DNA of 64,000 bases from Burkholderiales bacterium PBB3. GTDB taxonomy: Bacteria > Pseudomonadota > Gammaproteobacteria > Burkholderiales > Burkholderiaceae_C. Within the stretch, counting starts at the first letter, position 1, and every line of letters begins with the position of its first letter. Made by a program: the position numbers and the translations under genes. The stretch covers positions 238,826 through 302,825 of the forward strand of contig NKIK01000001.1 of the NCBI GenBank assembly GCA_002256115.1, read 5' to 3'. The notes under the pieces are model-generated. The model made no database searches. It had not been told where the DNA came from and was given only the letters and a program-made list of their open reading frames with translations. Of this stretch, positions 1 to 7,996 are shown piece by piece.

Positions 1-1
1 C

Positions 2-280
2 ATCGTGATCGGACTGGCCCTTGCTGGCGTCAACCCGAGAGTGGGCCGCGCGGCCAACCTGGGGTTCGCATTCATGGTGTTCGTTTTGTACATCAACCTC
101 TTGGTTCTGGGAAAAAGTTGGATTGAGGGCAATCAAGTTACGCTGACGGCGTATCTTTTGGTCTTGCACGGAGGCATATTTTTCTTAAGTCTGATGTGGC
201 TATTCAAACGCGACAACCATTGGACTTGGCGGGGAGCCCCCAAATGCAAAGACACGAAAAGTAGCGAGGTACGCCCGTGA
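2..280 (+). CDS. lptF: LptF, LPS export permease, 3' end only
   Basis: This is the C-terminal part (about 92 residues) of a YjgP/YjgQ-family permease; the rest lies before the window. Two hydrophobic stretches are visible (roughly residues 15-40 and 48-70 of the fragment), followed by a short basic cytoplasmic tail, as at the end of LptF. LptF and LptG form the inner-membrane core that, with the LptB ATPase, extracts lipopolysaccharide and passes it to LptC/A/D. The identification leans on the gene that follows: its GTG start overlaps this stop (GTGA), the usual lptF-lptG arrangement. As a fragment alone it would be only a generic membrane protein. Confidence 0.85.
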   Translation: MVIGLALAGVNPRVGRAANLGFAFMVFVLYINLLVLGKSWIEGNQVTLTAYLLVLHGGIFFLSLMWLFKRDNHWTWRGAPKCKDTKSSEVRP

Positions 281-1383
281 AAACCGTGCGCCGCCTTTTT
301 TACAATGAAGTGTCCACCGCCGTCTTGTTGGTGACACTCGGCTTCATCGGCCTCTTTTACTTCTTTGACTTCATTGACGAACTGCAGTCTTTGGGCCGCT
401 TTAGCGATGCGGGTTATCGGGTGCCGCAGGCATTGATGTTTGTCGCCTTCATGATTCCAAGCCATGTTTATGAGTTGCTGCCGATTACCGTTTTGATCGG
501 CACCATATTCGTCATGGCACGGCTAGCGCAAAGCTCGGAGTTCACCATTCTGCGCACCAGTGGCCTTGGCCCTTGGCGGGCATTGCGCACGTTGATTGTT
601 TTGGGTGTAGGGTTTGTATTTCTCACCTTTGCGGTGGGCGACTATGTAGCGCCATGGGCGGATCGGACTGGCAAACTCTTGAAGTCGCAGTACCAGGGCA
701 ATGTTACGGTGGGTAAAACAGGTGCGTGGCTGAAAGAACGGCAGCAGCATGGGCAATACGCGGTCAATGTGGGTGCCTTGGCCCCCGACGCAAGCATGCG
801 CGATGTCCGGATTTTTGAGTTTGACAACCACGGCGCACTCATCTCCATGGCACAGGCAAAAACGGCTCGCTTCTCCAACGACGATTCATGGCAACTTGAG
901 CAAGTGGAGCGAACCGTTTTTTCCAATGGCAGCACCACATCCAGTCATGTGGATCGCACCAAGCTGGATACCTTCCGCTGGCCAACCCAGATAAATGCCG
1001 AGATGGTAGCCACCGCTATTTTGCGACCTGAACGCATGGGCACGGTGGACTTGTTTCAATACATCCAACATTTGAATGCGAACGGCCAGTCTTCGCAAAA
1101 GTACGAGATTCAGTTCTGGAAAAAGGTTTTTTATCCCCTGAGCTGCCTCGTCATGGTGGTGTTGGCATTGCCCTTTGCTTATTTGCATTTCAGATCCGGC
1201 GGCATTGCCAGCTATGTGTTTGGCGGCGTCATGGCGGGCATTAGCTTTGTGCTGCTGAACAATGTGTTGGGCGACTTGGGCGCGCTGCAGGGCTGGCAGC
1301 CCTGGTTTACCGCAGCGCTACCGGGTTTGATCTATTCCATGGTGTCCTTGGCGGCCTTTGCCTGGCTGGTGATTAAACGATGA
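277..1383 (+). CDS. lptG: LptG, LPS export permease
   Basis: The 368-residue product matches the usual LptG length (about 360). An N-terminal membrane segment (near residues 15-35) is followed by two more (about 50-120), a large periplasmic part (about 130-270) that corresponds to the beta-jellyroll domain, and three closing membrane segments (about 275-365). It should pair with LptF and LptB in the inner-membrane LPS transporter. The GTG start overlaps the lptF stop by four bases, which suggests translational coupling and equal dosage of the two permeases. The stop in turn overlaps the ATG of cbiX, so an unrelated tetrapyrrole gene is coupled to the LPS genes. Confidence 0.95.
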   Translation: MKTVRRLFYNEVSTAVLLVTLGFIGLFYFFDFIDELQSLGRFSDAGYRVPQALMFVAFMIPSHVYELLPITVLIGTIFVMARLAQSSEFTILRTSGLGPWRALRTLIVLGVGFVFLTFAVGDYVAPWADRTGKLLKSQYQGNVTVGKTGAWLKERQQHGQYAVNVGALAPDASMRDVRIFEFDNHGALISMAQAKTARFSNDDSWQLEQVERTVFSNGSTTSSHVDRTKLDTFRWPTQINAEMVATAILRPERMGTVDLFQYIQHLNANGQSSQKYEIQFWKKVFYPLSCLVMVVLALPFAYLHFRSGGIASYVFGGVMAGISFVLLNNVLGDLGALQGWQPWFTAALPGLIYSMVSLAAFAWLVIKR

Positions 1384-1745
1384 ACAAAGCTATAGTCTTG
1401 TTCGCCCACGGCTCGCGCGATCCGCTTTGGCACAAGCCAATGGAGGCCGTCGCAACGCAAATTGCGGCCCAAGCACCCGGCACCCCCGTTGCGTGCGCTT
1501 ACCTAGAGTTATCTACCCCCGATTTACCCACCGTGGTCGATCAATTGGTTTCCTCTGGCGTTACCGCCATTTCCATCGTTCCCATGTTTTTGGGCGTCGG
1601 CCGCCATGCCCGCGAGGACCTGCCGCTGATCGTCTCCGAGCTGCGAACGAAGTTTCCCCATCTGGTTTTGACGCTGATGCCAGCTGTTGGAGAAAACGCG
1701 AAATTGGTGCAGCTATTGGCAGATATTGCCTTGGAAGGTCTATAA
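1380..1745 (+). CDS. cbiX: Short CbiX/SirB-type sirohydrochlorin chelatase
   Basis: This 121-residue single-domain protein has the CbiX opening pattern LFAHGSRDPLW, with the metal-binding His at residue 10, and the second motif VPMFLGVGRHAREDLP with a further His. The short form is half the size of cobalamin-pathway CbiK/CbiX and acts as a dimer. Such proteins insert Co or Fe into sirohydrochlorin. Because the gene lies just upstream of a CysB-type regulator and 6 kb from siroheme-dependent sulfite reductase, making siroheme for CysI is the likely role (inference). The ATG overlaps the lptG stop (ATGA). A cobalt role in B12 synthesis is not excluded. Confidence 0.85.
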   Translation: MNKAIVLFAHGSRDPLWHKPMEAVATQIAAQAPGTPVACAYLELSTPDLPTVVDQLVSSGVTAISIVPMFLGVGRHAREDLPLIVSELRTKFPHLVLTLMPAVGENAKLVQLLADIALEGL

Positions 1746-1792
1746 AACGCCATTTGCGGCATAATGAACTTCATCTTTAGTTGAAATTCGAT

Positions 1793-2758
1793 ATGAACCT
1801 GCATCAATTCCGTTTTGTTCAGGAAGCCGCCCGCCGCAACCTGAACCTCACCGAGGCCGCCAAGGCGCTGCACACATCGCAGCCCGGTGTCTCCAAAGCC
1901 ATCATTGAGCTGGAAGAGGAATTGGGGATTGAGATTTTTGCCCGCCACGGTAAGCGCTTGAAGCGCATTACCGAGCCCGGCCAGCACGTTCTAAAAAGCA
2001 TCGAATTGATCCTGCGCGAAGTGGGCAACCTCAAACGCATTGGCGAGCAGTACAGCGCAGAAGACAGTGGCACCCTGTCCATTGCCACCACCCACACCCA
2101 AGCCCGCTATGTGCTGCCGGAGAAAGTGGCCGCATTGCGCACGGCCTACCCCAAGGTCAATGTCAGCCTGCACCAGGGTGCGCCTGCGCAAGTCGCCCGT
2201 ATGCTGATAGACGAAGTAGCGGAGATTGGCATTGCAACCGAATCACTGTCCGAGTATTCCGAGCTGGTCACGCTGCCCTGCTATGAGTGGCAACACATGC
2301 TGGTGCTGCCCACCGACCACCCGCTGGCCCGCAAAGAGCGCATCACCCTGGAAGATGTCGCTGCCGAGCCCTTGATTACCTACCACCCGTCCTTCACCGG
2401 TCGTACCAAAATCGACCAGGCCTTTGCCGCCCGCAAGCTTCAGCCGCGCATTGCGCTGGAGGCCATCGATTCGGACGTTATCAAGACCTATGTGCGCTTG
2501 GGGCTAGGCGTGGGTATTGCCGCCGAAATGGCCGTGCGAGATGTGCTGGAAGACACCGAGAAAAACGGTGGCCTGGGCGGCCTGGTCGTGCGCCCGGCGG
2601 GCTATTTGTTTGGACAAAACGTGGCCCGAGTGGCCTTCAAGCGCAGCGCCTACTTGCGCAACTTCGTCTACACCTTTGCCGAACTTTTGAGTGACCGTCT
2701 GGACCGCAAACTGATTGCGCGCGCCATGGATGGCCATGTGGAAGATTACGAATTTTGA
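1793..2758 (+). CDS. cysB: CysB-type LysR-family regulator of sulfur assimilation
   Basis: The 321-residue protein starts MNLHQFRFVQEAARR, the characteristic CysB/Cbl beginning, so I place the start at this ATG rather than at the TTG four codons upstream. A winged helix-turn-helix occupies about residues 1-60 (LTEAAKALHTSQPGVSKAI is the recognition region), followed by a linker helix and a LysR substrate-binding domain (about 90-300). CysB proteins activate sulfate-reduction genes when N- or O-acetylserine is present and sulfide is low. The cys operon from 7.2 kb is its expected target, and an inverted repeat at 7118 is a possible site. The gene overlaps the following aminotransferase by four bases. 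Confidence 0.9.
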   Translation: MNLHQFRFVQEAARRNLNLTEAAKALHTSQPGVSKAIIELEEELGIEIFARHGKRLKRITEPGQHVLKSIELILREVGNLKRIGEQYSAEDSGTLSIATTHTQARYVLPEKVAALRTAYPKVNVSLHQGAPAQVARMLIDEVAEIGIATESLSEYSELVTLPCYEWQHMLVLPTDHPLARKERITLEDVAAEPLITYHPSFTGRTKIDQAFAARKLQPRIALEAIDSDVIKTYVRLGLGVGIAAEMAVRDVLEDTEKNGGLGGLVVRPAGYLFGQNVARVAFKRSAYLRNFVYTFAELLSDRLDRKLIARAMDGHVEDYEF

Positions 2759-3903
2759 CCCCTCTCCTAACCTCCCGCTTGCCCCAGGTGGGCACCACCA
2801 TTTTCAGTGTGATGTCTGCGCTGGCTACGGAACACCAGGCCGTCAATCTAGGCCAGGGCTTCCCAGACTTTGACTGTGACCCGGCCCTGATCGAGCAGGT
2901 CCATCAGGCCATGCAAAACGGCCACAACCAGTATCCGCCGATGCCGGGCATTGCTGCGCTGCGCGAAGCTATTGCTATCAAAATAGAAGCGCTCCACGCA
3001 TACAGATACCGGGCTGCAGACGAAATCACTATTACAGCGGGTGCCACCCAGGGCATCATCACTGCCATTTTGGCTACGGTACATCCGGGTGATGAAGTCA
3101 TCGTCTTGGACCCCTGCTACGACAGCTATGGCCCCAGCATTGCGCTGGCGGGCGGTACTGTGGTGCGGGTGCCTTTGACACCTGGGAGCTTTCGCCCCGA
3201 CTTTGCCCGCATCGGCGCGGCCATCAACGCCAAAACCCGTGCGCTGATCATCAACAGCCCCCACAACCCCAGTGCCACGGTCTGGTCCGATGCCGACATG
3301 TTGGCACTGCAAGCCTTACTGGCGCCCACCCATGTTCTGCTGATCAGCGACGAGGTTTACGAACACATGGTGTTCGATGGCGCGCAGCACTGCAGCGCGG
3401 CGCGCTATCCGGGCTTGGCCGAGCGCGCGTTTGTGGTGTCCAGTTTTGGCAAGACCTACCACGTAACGGGCTGGAAAGTCGGCTATGTGGCCGCGCCGGC
3501 CGCCTTGATGGTCGAGTTTCGCAAGGTGCACCAGTTCAATGTGTTCACCGTCAATACGCCGGTGCAACATGGTTTGGCGGGCTACATGGCTAACCCGGCC
3601 CCCTATTTGGACCTTCCAGCCTTTTACCAGCGCAAGCGCGACTTGTTTCGCCAGGGCCTGGCGGCCACGCGCTTCAAATTACTGCCTAGCGAGGGCAGCT
3701 ACTTCCAGTGCGTGGACATTTCCGAGGTGTCTGACAAATCAGAAAGCGACTTTTGCCGCTGGCTGACGGCCGAGGTCGGCGTAGCCGCCATCCCCCTGTC
3801 GGCCTTCTATGGCGATGGCTTTGACCAGAAAGTGGTCCGGTTCTGCTTTGCCAAGCGGGACGAGACCCTGCACGCCGCCTTGGGCCGTTTGGCCCAGCTC
3901 TGA
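2755..3903 (+). CDS. YbdL-type methionine aminotransferase (PLP fold type I)
   Basis: The 382-residue protein resembles E. coli YbdL along its whole length: NLGQGFPDFD, ITAGATQGI, NSPHNPSATVW, ISDEVYEH and SSFGKTYHVTGWKVGY, where K233 should form the PLP Schiff base. YbdL prefers methionine, with histidine and phenylalanine as other donors. Here it would be cytosolic and may recycle 2-keto-4-methylthiobutyrate to methionine, which fits the CysB neighbour. The only start that gives the full N-terminus is a TTG overlapping the cysB stop; an ATG at 2812 would remove the first 19 residues, including the conserved LPQVGTTIF. The stretch 2974-3018 faintly resembles the dispersed element described elsewhere but adds no length. 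Confidence 0.85.
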   Translation: MTPLLTSRLPQVGTTIFSVMSALATEHQAVNLGQGFPDFDCDPALIEQVHQAMQNGHNQYPPMPGIAALREAIAIKIEALHAYRYRAADEITITAGATQGIITAILATVHPGDEVIVLDPCYDSYGPSIALAGGTVVRVPLTPGSFRPDFARIGAAINAKTRALIINSPHNPSATVWSDADMLALQALLAPTHVLLISDEVYEHMVFDGAQHCSAARYPGLAERAFVVSSFGKTYHVTGWKVGYVAAPAALMVEFRKVHQFNVFTVNTPVQHGLAGYMANPAPYLDLPAFYQRKRDLFRQGLAATRFKLLPSEGSYFQCVDISEVSDKSESDFCRWLTAEVGVAAIPLSAFYGDGFDQKVVRFCFAKRDETLHAALGRLAQL

Positions 3904-4041
3904 TCAGCGCCTGACCTGCATTTCGGGCTACGGCTCCTGCAATCCGTCTCCTGGCGCTGGTCTGCGCGTCCCAAGCCCCGTAATCTTCAGGGTAAGCAAC
4001 AGCCTCATCCGAGCGCTGTACCCAAGAAAAGGTAAACCCTT

Positions 4042-6210
4042 ATGTTCAAAGCAGTTGGAAACGTGATCCATAAAACCCCCTGGTGGGTCATGGTGTCGGG
4101 CGGCCTGATCACTTTGCTGGTGCTGGTGCTGTTCACCGTGCCGATCCAAGTGATTCGCCTGCATGAAAGCGGCAATACCCCGCAGGAGCAACGGGCTATC
4201 GAGCGGGAAATCAACTTGGTGTTTGGCGATAGGGCTCTGAATTTTGCCGAAGACATTGTTCAGGCTATGCGAGCCCGAACACAGGACAACGCCCGCCAAC
4301 AGGAGTTGGAGCATGCTTTAGCTGAAATCGCCCGCGCGAAGAAAGAGCTCGCCACCGCCCAGTATGACTTCAGCGGTAACGCCAAAGAACGGGCCGCTGA
4401 AACCACCGACCAAGCCCTGGAAGCCGCACGCGACGCTGCCCAAACGGCTCTGGAGGCCGCCATCAGCTCCCGCGAAGCCGTAGAACAAGCCAAAGCCGAT
4501 GCCATTGACCTGCTGCGTGAGCGCGGACTGGACACGGCTGCCACGGCTGCATCGTTCGGCGTCATGCTCCGCACCGCACAAGACAACGAGAAGGCCGCCG
4601 CGGAGTCCTTGGAATCGATTGAAAAGATGCGCAGGAGCGTGGAGCTTGAAGGCCATACGACGCCCACGACGCCTACAACTCCGACCAAGCCGACAAAACC
4701 CACTACGCCCACCACCGCGACTCGACCCACTGCACCTGCAGTGCCTCCAGCACCGCCTGCTATGCCGGCGATACCAGCGGTGCCAGCAATGGTCGAGCCC
4801 CCAGAGTTGGCAATGCCCCCGGCTCCGCCAGCACCACCCGGTGCGCCCAAGAGCCAGTTTGCTGGAATCCATCTACCCGCTGTGGTGGACATGACTGCCC
4901 TGCCTGACGGTTTCCGTGGCGAAATCCGCCGCAAGGTCGATGGCGATATGTGGCGCATTGGCGTGGGCTCCGCCTTGATCCTGGCTTTCATCCCACTGTT
5001 TGTGATGTTGCTGATTTCCAAGTATTTCTTGGGACGCTCGCGCCGTGCCATCGCCGTGGCCGAAGAGAAAACCCAGCAGGCCGAGGTGAGCGACATGAGC
5101 CGCCAGATCACCGAAGCCCGCTTGCAAGCTCTGCAGGCCCAAGTAGAGCCGCACTTTTTGTACAACACCTTGGCCAATGTGCAGGCGCTGACCGAAGTGG
5201 ACCCGCCTGCGGCCAACCAGATGGTCGGACACCTGATCCAGTACCTGCGCGCATCTCTCCCCAAAATGCGTGAGAACACGTCCACAGTGGGCCAGGAGCT
5301 GGAACTGGTGCGTGCATACCTGAACATCCTGCAGATGCGCATGGGTGGGCGGTTAGAGTTTTCCATTGCAGTGCCCGACGACCTGCTAGCCAAGTCCTTC
5401 CCGCCGATGATGCTGCCCTCGTTGGTGGAGAACGCTATCAAACATGGTCTGGAGCCGGTACGCGAAGGCGGGCGGATTGATGTGCTGGTGCAGCGCATCG
5501 TTACACCCCAGGGTGACCGCATCACCATCGAAGTCAAAGACACCGGCAAAGGCCTGGTAGCCGACTCGACCCAACCCGGCGGCGGTGTGGGCTTGTCCAA
5601 TTTGCGCGAGCGACTGGCTGCCATCTACGGCCACAACGCCCGCTTCACGATCGAATCCAACACGCCGCGCGGCGTGGTGGCCACCATCGACATTCCCACT
5701 GAAGCCCCCAGCGCGCCGGGTACCGTCATGGCGCAACGCTCCAAACCCCAGACGGTGGTGGCACCCATTCCCGCTACCGGCTGGCGCAAGGCCGTGGACC
5801 TGACAAGCAAGTCCCATAGCGTGTGGGCCCGCATCGTGTCGCGCACTTTTATGGTGTTGATGGTGACGCTCTGCGTGGTGTTTTTGCTGGCTTTGCTCAG
5901 CCTGTACACCGGCTGGATGCCGGTGCAAGTGGGTGACTTTCAGCTGGACGGAATGGAGGGCATGGCGCTAGGCTCCGTCGGTCTGCTGGCCGCATTTGGC
6001 GCACTGGCACTGGCTATTTTGATTGTGGTGGCCGTGATGTACGGCTTGGGCTTCTTGTTTGCCGCCCTGCTCGTGTTCATACCCGCCATGATCCTGATCT
6101 CGCTGTTCCCTGTGGTCTCGCCTTTCATCCTGATCGGTCTGATCATTTACTGGGTCTCGAAAAAGCGAAAGAAGGACTTGGCGTCTGCCCGCAAGGCGGA
6201 CCTGCATTGA
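4042..6210 (+). CDS. LytS/YehU-type sensor histidine kinase with membrane segments on both sides of the kinase
   Basis: The 722-residue protein has an unusual layout: membrane segment (about residues 15-37), Ala/Glu-rich helical region (about 55-200), a Thr-Pro and Ala-Pro repeat region (about 205-275), membrane segment (about 308-330), and a helical linker. Then comes the His_kinase family core with VEPHFLYNT (H371 as phosphoacceptor), the N-box LVENAIKHG near residue 461, and a GLSNLRERL G-box. After the ATPase domain, residues about 600-710 hold three or four further hydrophobic segments, which is not typical of the family. The LytTR regulator starts 104 bp downstream and is the presumed partner. 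The start has AAAAGG upstream. The signal sensed is unknown. Confidence 0.88.
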   Translation: MFKAVGNVIHKTPWWVMVSGGLITLLVLVLFTVPIQVIRLHESGNTPQEQRAIEREINLVFGDRALNFAEDIVQAMRARTQDNARQQELEHALAEIARAKKELATAQYDFSGNAKERAAETTDQALEAARDAAQTALEAAISSREAVEQAKADAIDLLRERGLDTAATAASFGVMLRTAQDNEKAAAESLESIEKMRRSVELEGHTTPTTPTTPTKPTKPTTPTTATRPTAPAVPPAPPAMPAIPAVPAMVEPPELAMPPAPPAPPGAPKSQFAGIHLPAVVDMTALPDGFRGEIRRKVDGDMWRIGVGSALILAFIPLFVMLLISKYFLGRSRRAIAVAEEKTQQAEVSDMSRQITEARLQALQAQVEPHFLYNTLANVQALTEVDPPAANQMVGHLIQYLRASLPKMRENTSTVGQELELVRAYLNILQMRMGGRLEFSIAVPDDLLAKSFPPMMLPSLVENAIKHGLEPVREGGRIDVLVQRIVTPQGDRITIEVKDTGKGLVADSTQPGGGVGLSNLRERLAAIYGHNARFTIESNTPRGVVATIDIPTEAPSAPGTVMAQRSKPQTVVAPIPATGWRKAVDLTSKSHSVWARIVSRTFMVLMVTLCVVFLLALLSLYTGWMPVQVGDFQLDGMEGMALGSVGLLAAFGALALAILIVVAVMYGLGFLFAALLVFIPAMILISLFPVVSPFILIGLIIYWVSKKRKKDLASARKADLH

Positions 6211-6313
6211 CGCGTCCGGCTGCGCAGTCCATGGCGGCTCTGTTCAGTGACTATTTCGACTGACCGTTTGCACCGACAATGCGCAGCTTGTTTGTCATTA
6301 CTCTACAGACCTT

Positions 6314-7087
6314 ATGCCTATCACCGCAGTCATCGCCGAAGACGAACCCATTTTGCGTGCACAGCTCAAAGCCAAGCTGGGCAAGCTGTGGCCCGAGCTG
6401 GTCATCGTGGCCGATGTGGGCGATGGTGAGGCCGCCCTAGAGGCCATCGACGAGCATCGCCCTTCGCTGGCCTTTCTGGATATTCAAATGCCGGAAATGA
6501 CGGGGGTGGAGGTGGCGCGCAGCCTGGCCGCCAACCGCGAGTTGCGTTGCCATGTCGTGTTTGTGACGGCTTTTGACCAATACGCCGTAGAAGCTTTTGA
6601 AACCGATGCGGTGGACTATGTGCTCAAACCCTATTCGGACGAACGCCTGAAGGCCGCGGTGGATCGGCTGCAGGCCCGACTGGGTTCGGTGCCACCCGCA
6701 CCGCCACAAGACCTGGAGGCTTTGCTTTCGCGTCTCACCGCCAAACTGAACACCGGTACCGAACAACTCAAATGGATCAAAGCCAGCGTCGGGCAAAACC
6801 TGCGTCTGATTCCCATCGACGAAGTCCTGTTTTTCCAGAGCGATGAGAAATACACGCTGGTCGCGACGGCCGAATTTGATGCGCTGATCCGCACCCCCAT
6901 CAAGGAAATTCTGGAAGGTATTGACGCGAGCAAGTTCTGGCAAATTCACCGCTCCACCATCGTGAATGCCTCCGCAGTGGATTCCGTATCGCGGGATTTT
7001 CGGGGCCAGGCCACCGTCAAGGTCAAGGGCCGCAAAGAAAATCTGGTCGTGAGCCGCCCGTTTTCGCACCTGTTCAAACAGATGTAG
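6314..7087 (+). CDS. LytTR-family response regulator (LytR/AlgR type)
   Basis: The 257-residue protein has a receiver domain (about 1-120) with AEDE near the N-terminus, phosphoacceptor D56 in FLDIQMPEMTG, a conserved T/S in VFVTAFDQ and K in LKPYSDERL. A linker follows, then a LytTR DNA-binding domain (about 145-255, IPIDEVLFFQSDEKYT ... IHRSTIVN). LytTR regulators bind direct repeats rather than palindromes and often control surface or envelope genes. The upstream kinase is of the matching LytS family, so the two form a two-component system. Its targets cannot be told from the window. Confidence 0.93.
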   Translation: MPITAVIAEDEPILRAQLKAKLGKLWPELVIVADVGDGEAALEAIDEHRPSLAFLDIQMPEMTGVEVARSLAANRELRCHVVFVTAFDQYAVEAFETDAVDYVLKPYSDERLKAAVDRLQARLGSVPPAPPQDLEALLSRLTAKLNTGTEQLKWIKASVGQNLRLIPIDEVLFFQSDEKYTLVATAEFDALIRTPIKEILEGIDASKFWQIHRSTIVNASAVDSVSRDFRGQATVKVKGRKENLVVSRPFSHLFKQM

Positions 7088-7117
7088 TTGGGGTCGCCAA
7101 AGGCGTCCCAGGCAAAG

Positions 7118-7138
7118 CTTATTCGATTTTTGAATAAG
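7118..7138. promoter_or_regulatory. Inverted repeat upstream of the sulfur operon, possible CysB operator
   Basis: CTTATTC and GAATAAG form a perfect 7-bp inverted repeat with a 7-base spacer in an AT-rich stretch 55 bp before the first gene of the sulfur operon. Position and AT-rich half-sites fit an activator site for a LysR-type regulator such as the CysB-like protein at 1.8 kb (inference). Alternatively it could be a weak hairpin at the end of the LytTR gene, although no U-tract follows. Confidence 0.4.
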
Positions 7139-7192
7139 AAAATAGCCAAAAAATAGTTTTCAATCTAAGCAAGCCCCTCTACAGTCCACGCC

Positions 7193-7984
7193 ATGCATGA
7201 TTTGGCGTTTGTTTTTGCTGGCTTTTGTGTCGGCTTGATAGTGGGGCTCACTGGCGTCGGTGGCGGCTCGCTGATGACGCCCATTCTGATTTTTTTCTTT
7301 CAAGTGAAGCCCTACCTGGCTGTAGGCACGGATCTGCTATTTGCCGCCTTCACCAAAATGGGCGGCACCGTGAAACTGGCGCGCAGCAAGAGCGTGGAGT
7401 GGCGGGTCGTGCTCAACCTGTCTGCAGGCAGCATTCCGGCTTCGCTGATAACGCTCTATGTCTTGCACACGCTGGGTGCTGCCAGCAGCACGGTGCAGCA
7501 CATCATGACCACGACGCTGGGCGGCGCGCTGTTGCTGACTGCCGCAGCGACTTTGTACAAGGCCTTGCGCGGCAAGGCATCCCCCGCATCCGTGGCAGCA
7601 GGCCAGGAAGCCGCTGCCGCCCGCCCCCGCCACTGGAGCCTGCCGCTTCTGTTTGGGGCACTCATTGGTTCTCTGGTTACCCTCACATCCGTGGGCGCGG
7701 GTGCCATTGGCGTCACCGTGTTGATGCTGCTGTATCCGTTGCTGCCGCTGCCGCGCATCGTGGCGGCGGATATTGCCTATGCCGTGCCGCTGACGCTGGT
7801 GGCCGGCCTGGGCCACGCCTCGCTGGGCTCGGTGGACTGGCCGTTGCTGGCCAAGCTGCTGGCGGGTTCCATCCCCGGCATCTGGATCGGCTCGCATTTG
7901 ATGTTCAAAACGCCCGAGCGCGTGATCCGTTCTTTGCTTTCTGTACTTCTTGCCTATGCTGGCTTGAAACTCATTTCCTTGTGA
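7193..7984 (+). CDS. TSUP (TauE/SafE) family membrane carrier
   Basis: The 263-residue protein has the TauE/SafE pattern: a Gly-rich start VGLTGVGGGSLMTPIL, about seven to eight hydrophobic segments and a second internal repeat (LVTLTSVGAGAIGVTVL) around residues 160-185. TSUP carriers move sulfite, sulfonates, thiosulfate or sulfate-related anions. The gene stands first in the cys operon, 12 bp before cysI, so the substrate is probably a sulfur anion; direction of transport cannot be judged. The upstream 105 bp contain the likely operon promoter and an inverted repeat. Confidence 0.88.
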   Translation: MHDLAFVFAGFCVGLIVGLTGVGGGSLMTPILIFFFQVKPYLAVGTDLLFAAFTKMGGTVKLARSKSVEWRVVLNLSAGSIPASLITLYVLHTLGAASSTVQHIMTTTLGGALLLTAAATLYKALRGKASPASVAAGQEAAAARPRHWSLPLLFGALIGSLVTLTSVGAGAIGVTVLMLLYPLLPLPRIVAADIAYAVPLTLVAGLGHASLGSVDWPLLAKLLAGSIPGIWIGSHLMFKTPERVIRSLLSVLLAYAGLKLISL

Positions 7985-7996
7985 AAACAGCTAAAA

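Noticed and set aside
2974..3018. Possible eighth copy of the dispersed element inside the aminotransferase gene
   Set aside because: GCTA, ten bases, then AGCGCTCC fits the opening, but the tail matches poorly and the protein is no longer than E. coli YbdL at this point. Chance similarity or old overwriting cannot be told apart.
4660..4860. Thr-Pro/Ala-Pro codon repeats in the kinase considered as a tandem DNA repeat or CRISPR-like array
   Set aside because: The units are irregular three- to nine-base codon repeats in a protein linker with no spacers.
4260..5624. 454-codon ORF opposite the histidine kinase
   Set aside because: It is a Ser/Arg/Ala-rich antisense shadow; the kinase motifs on the plus strand are unambiguous.
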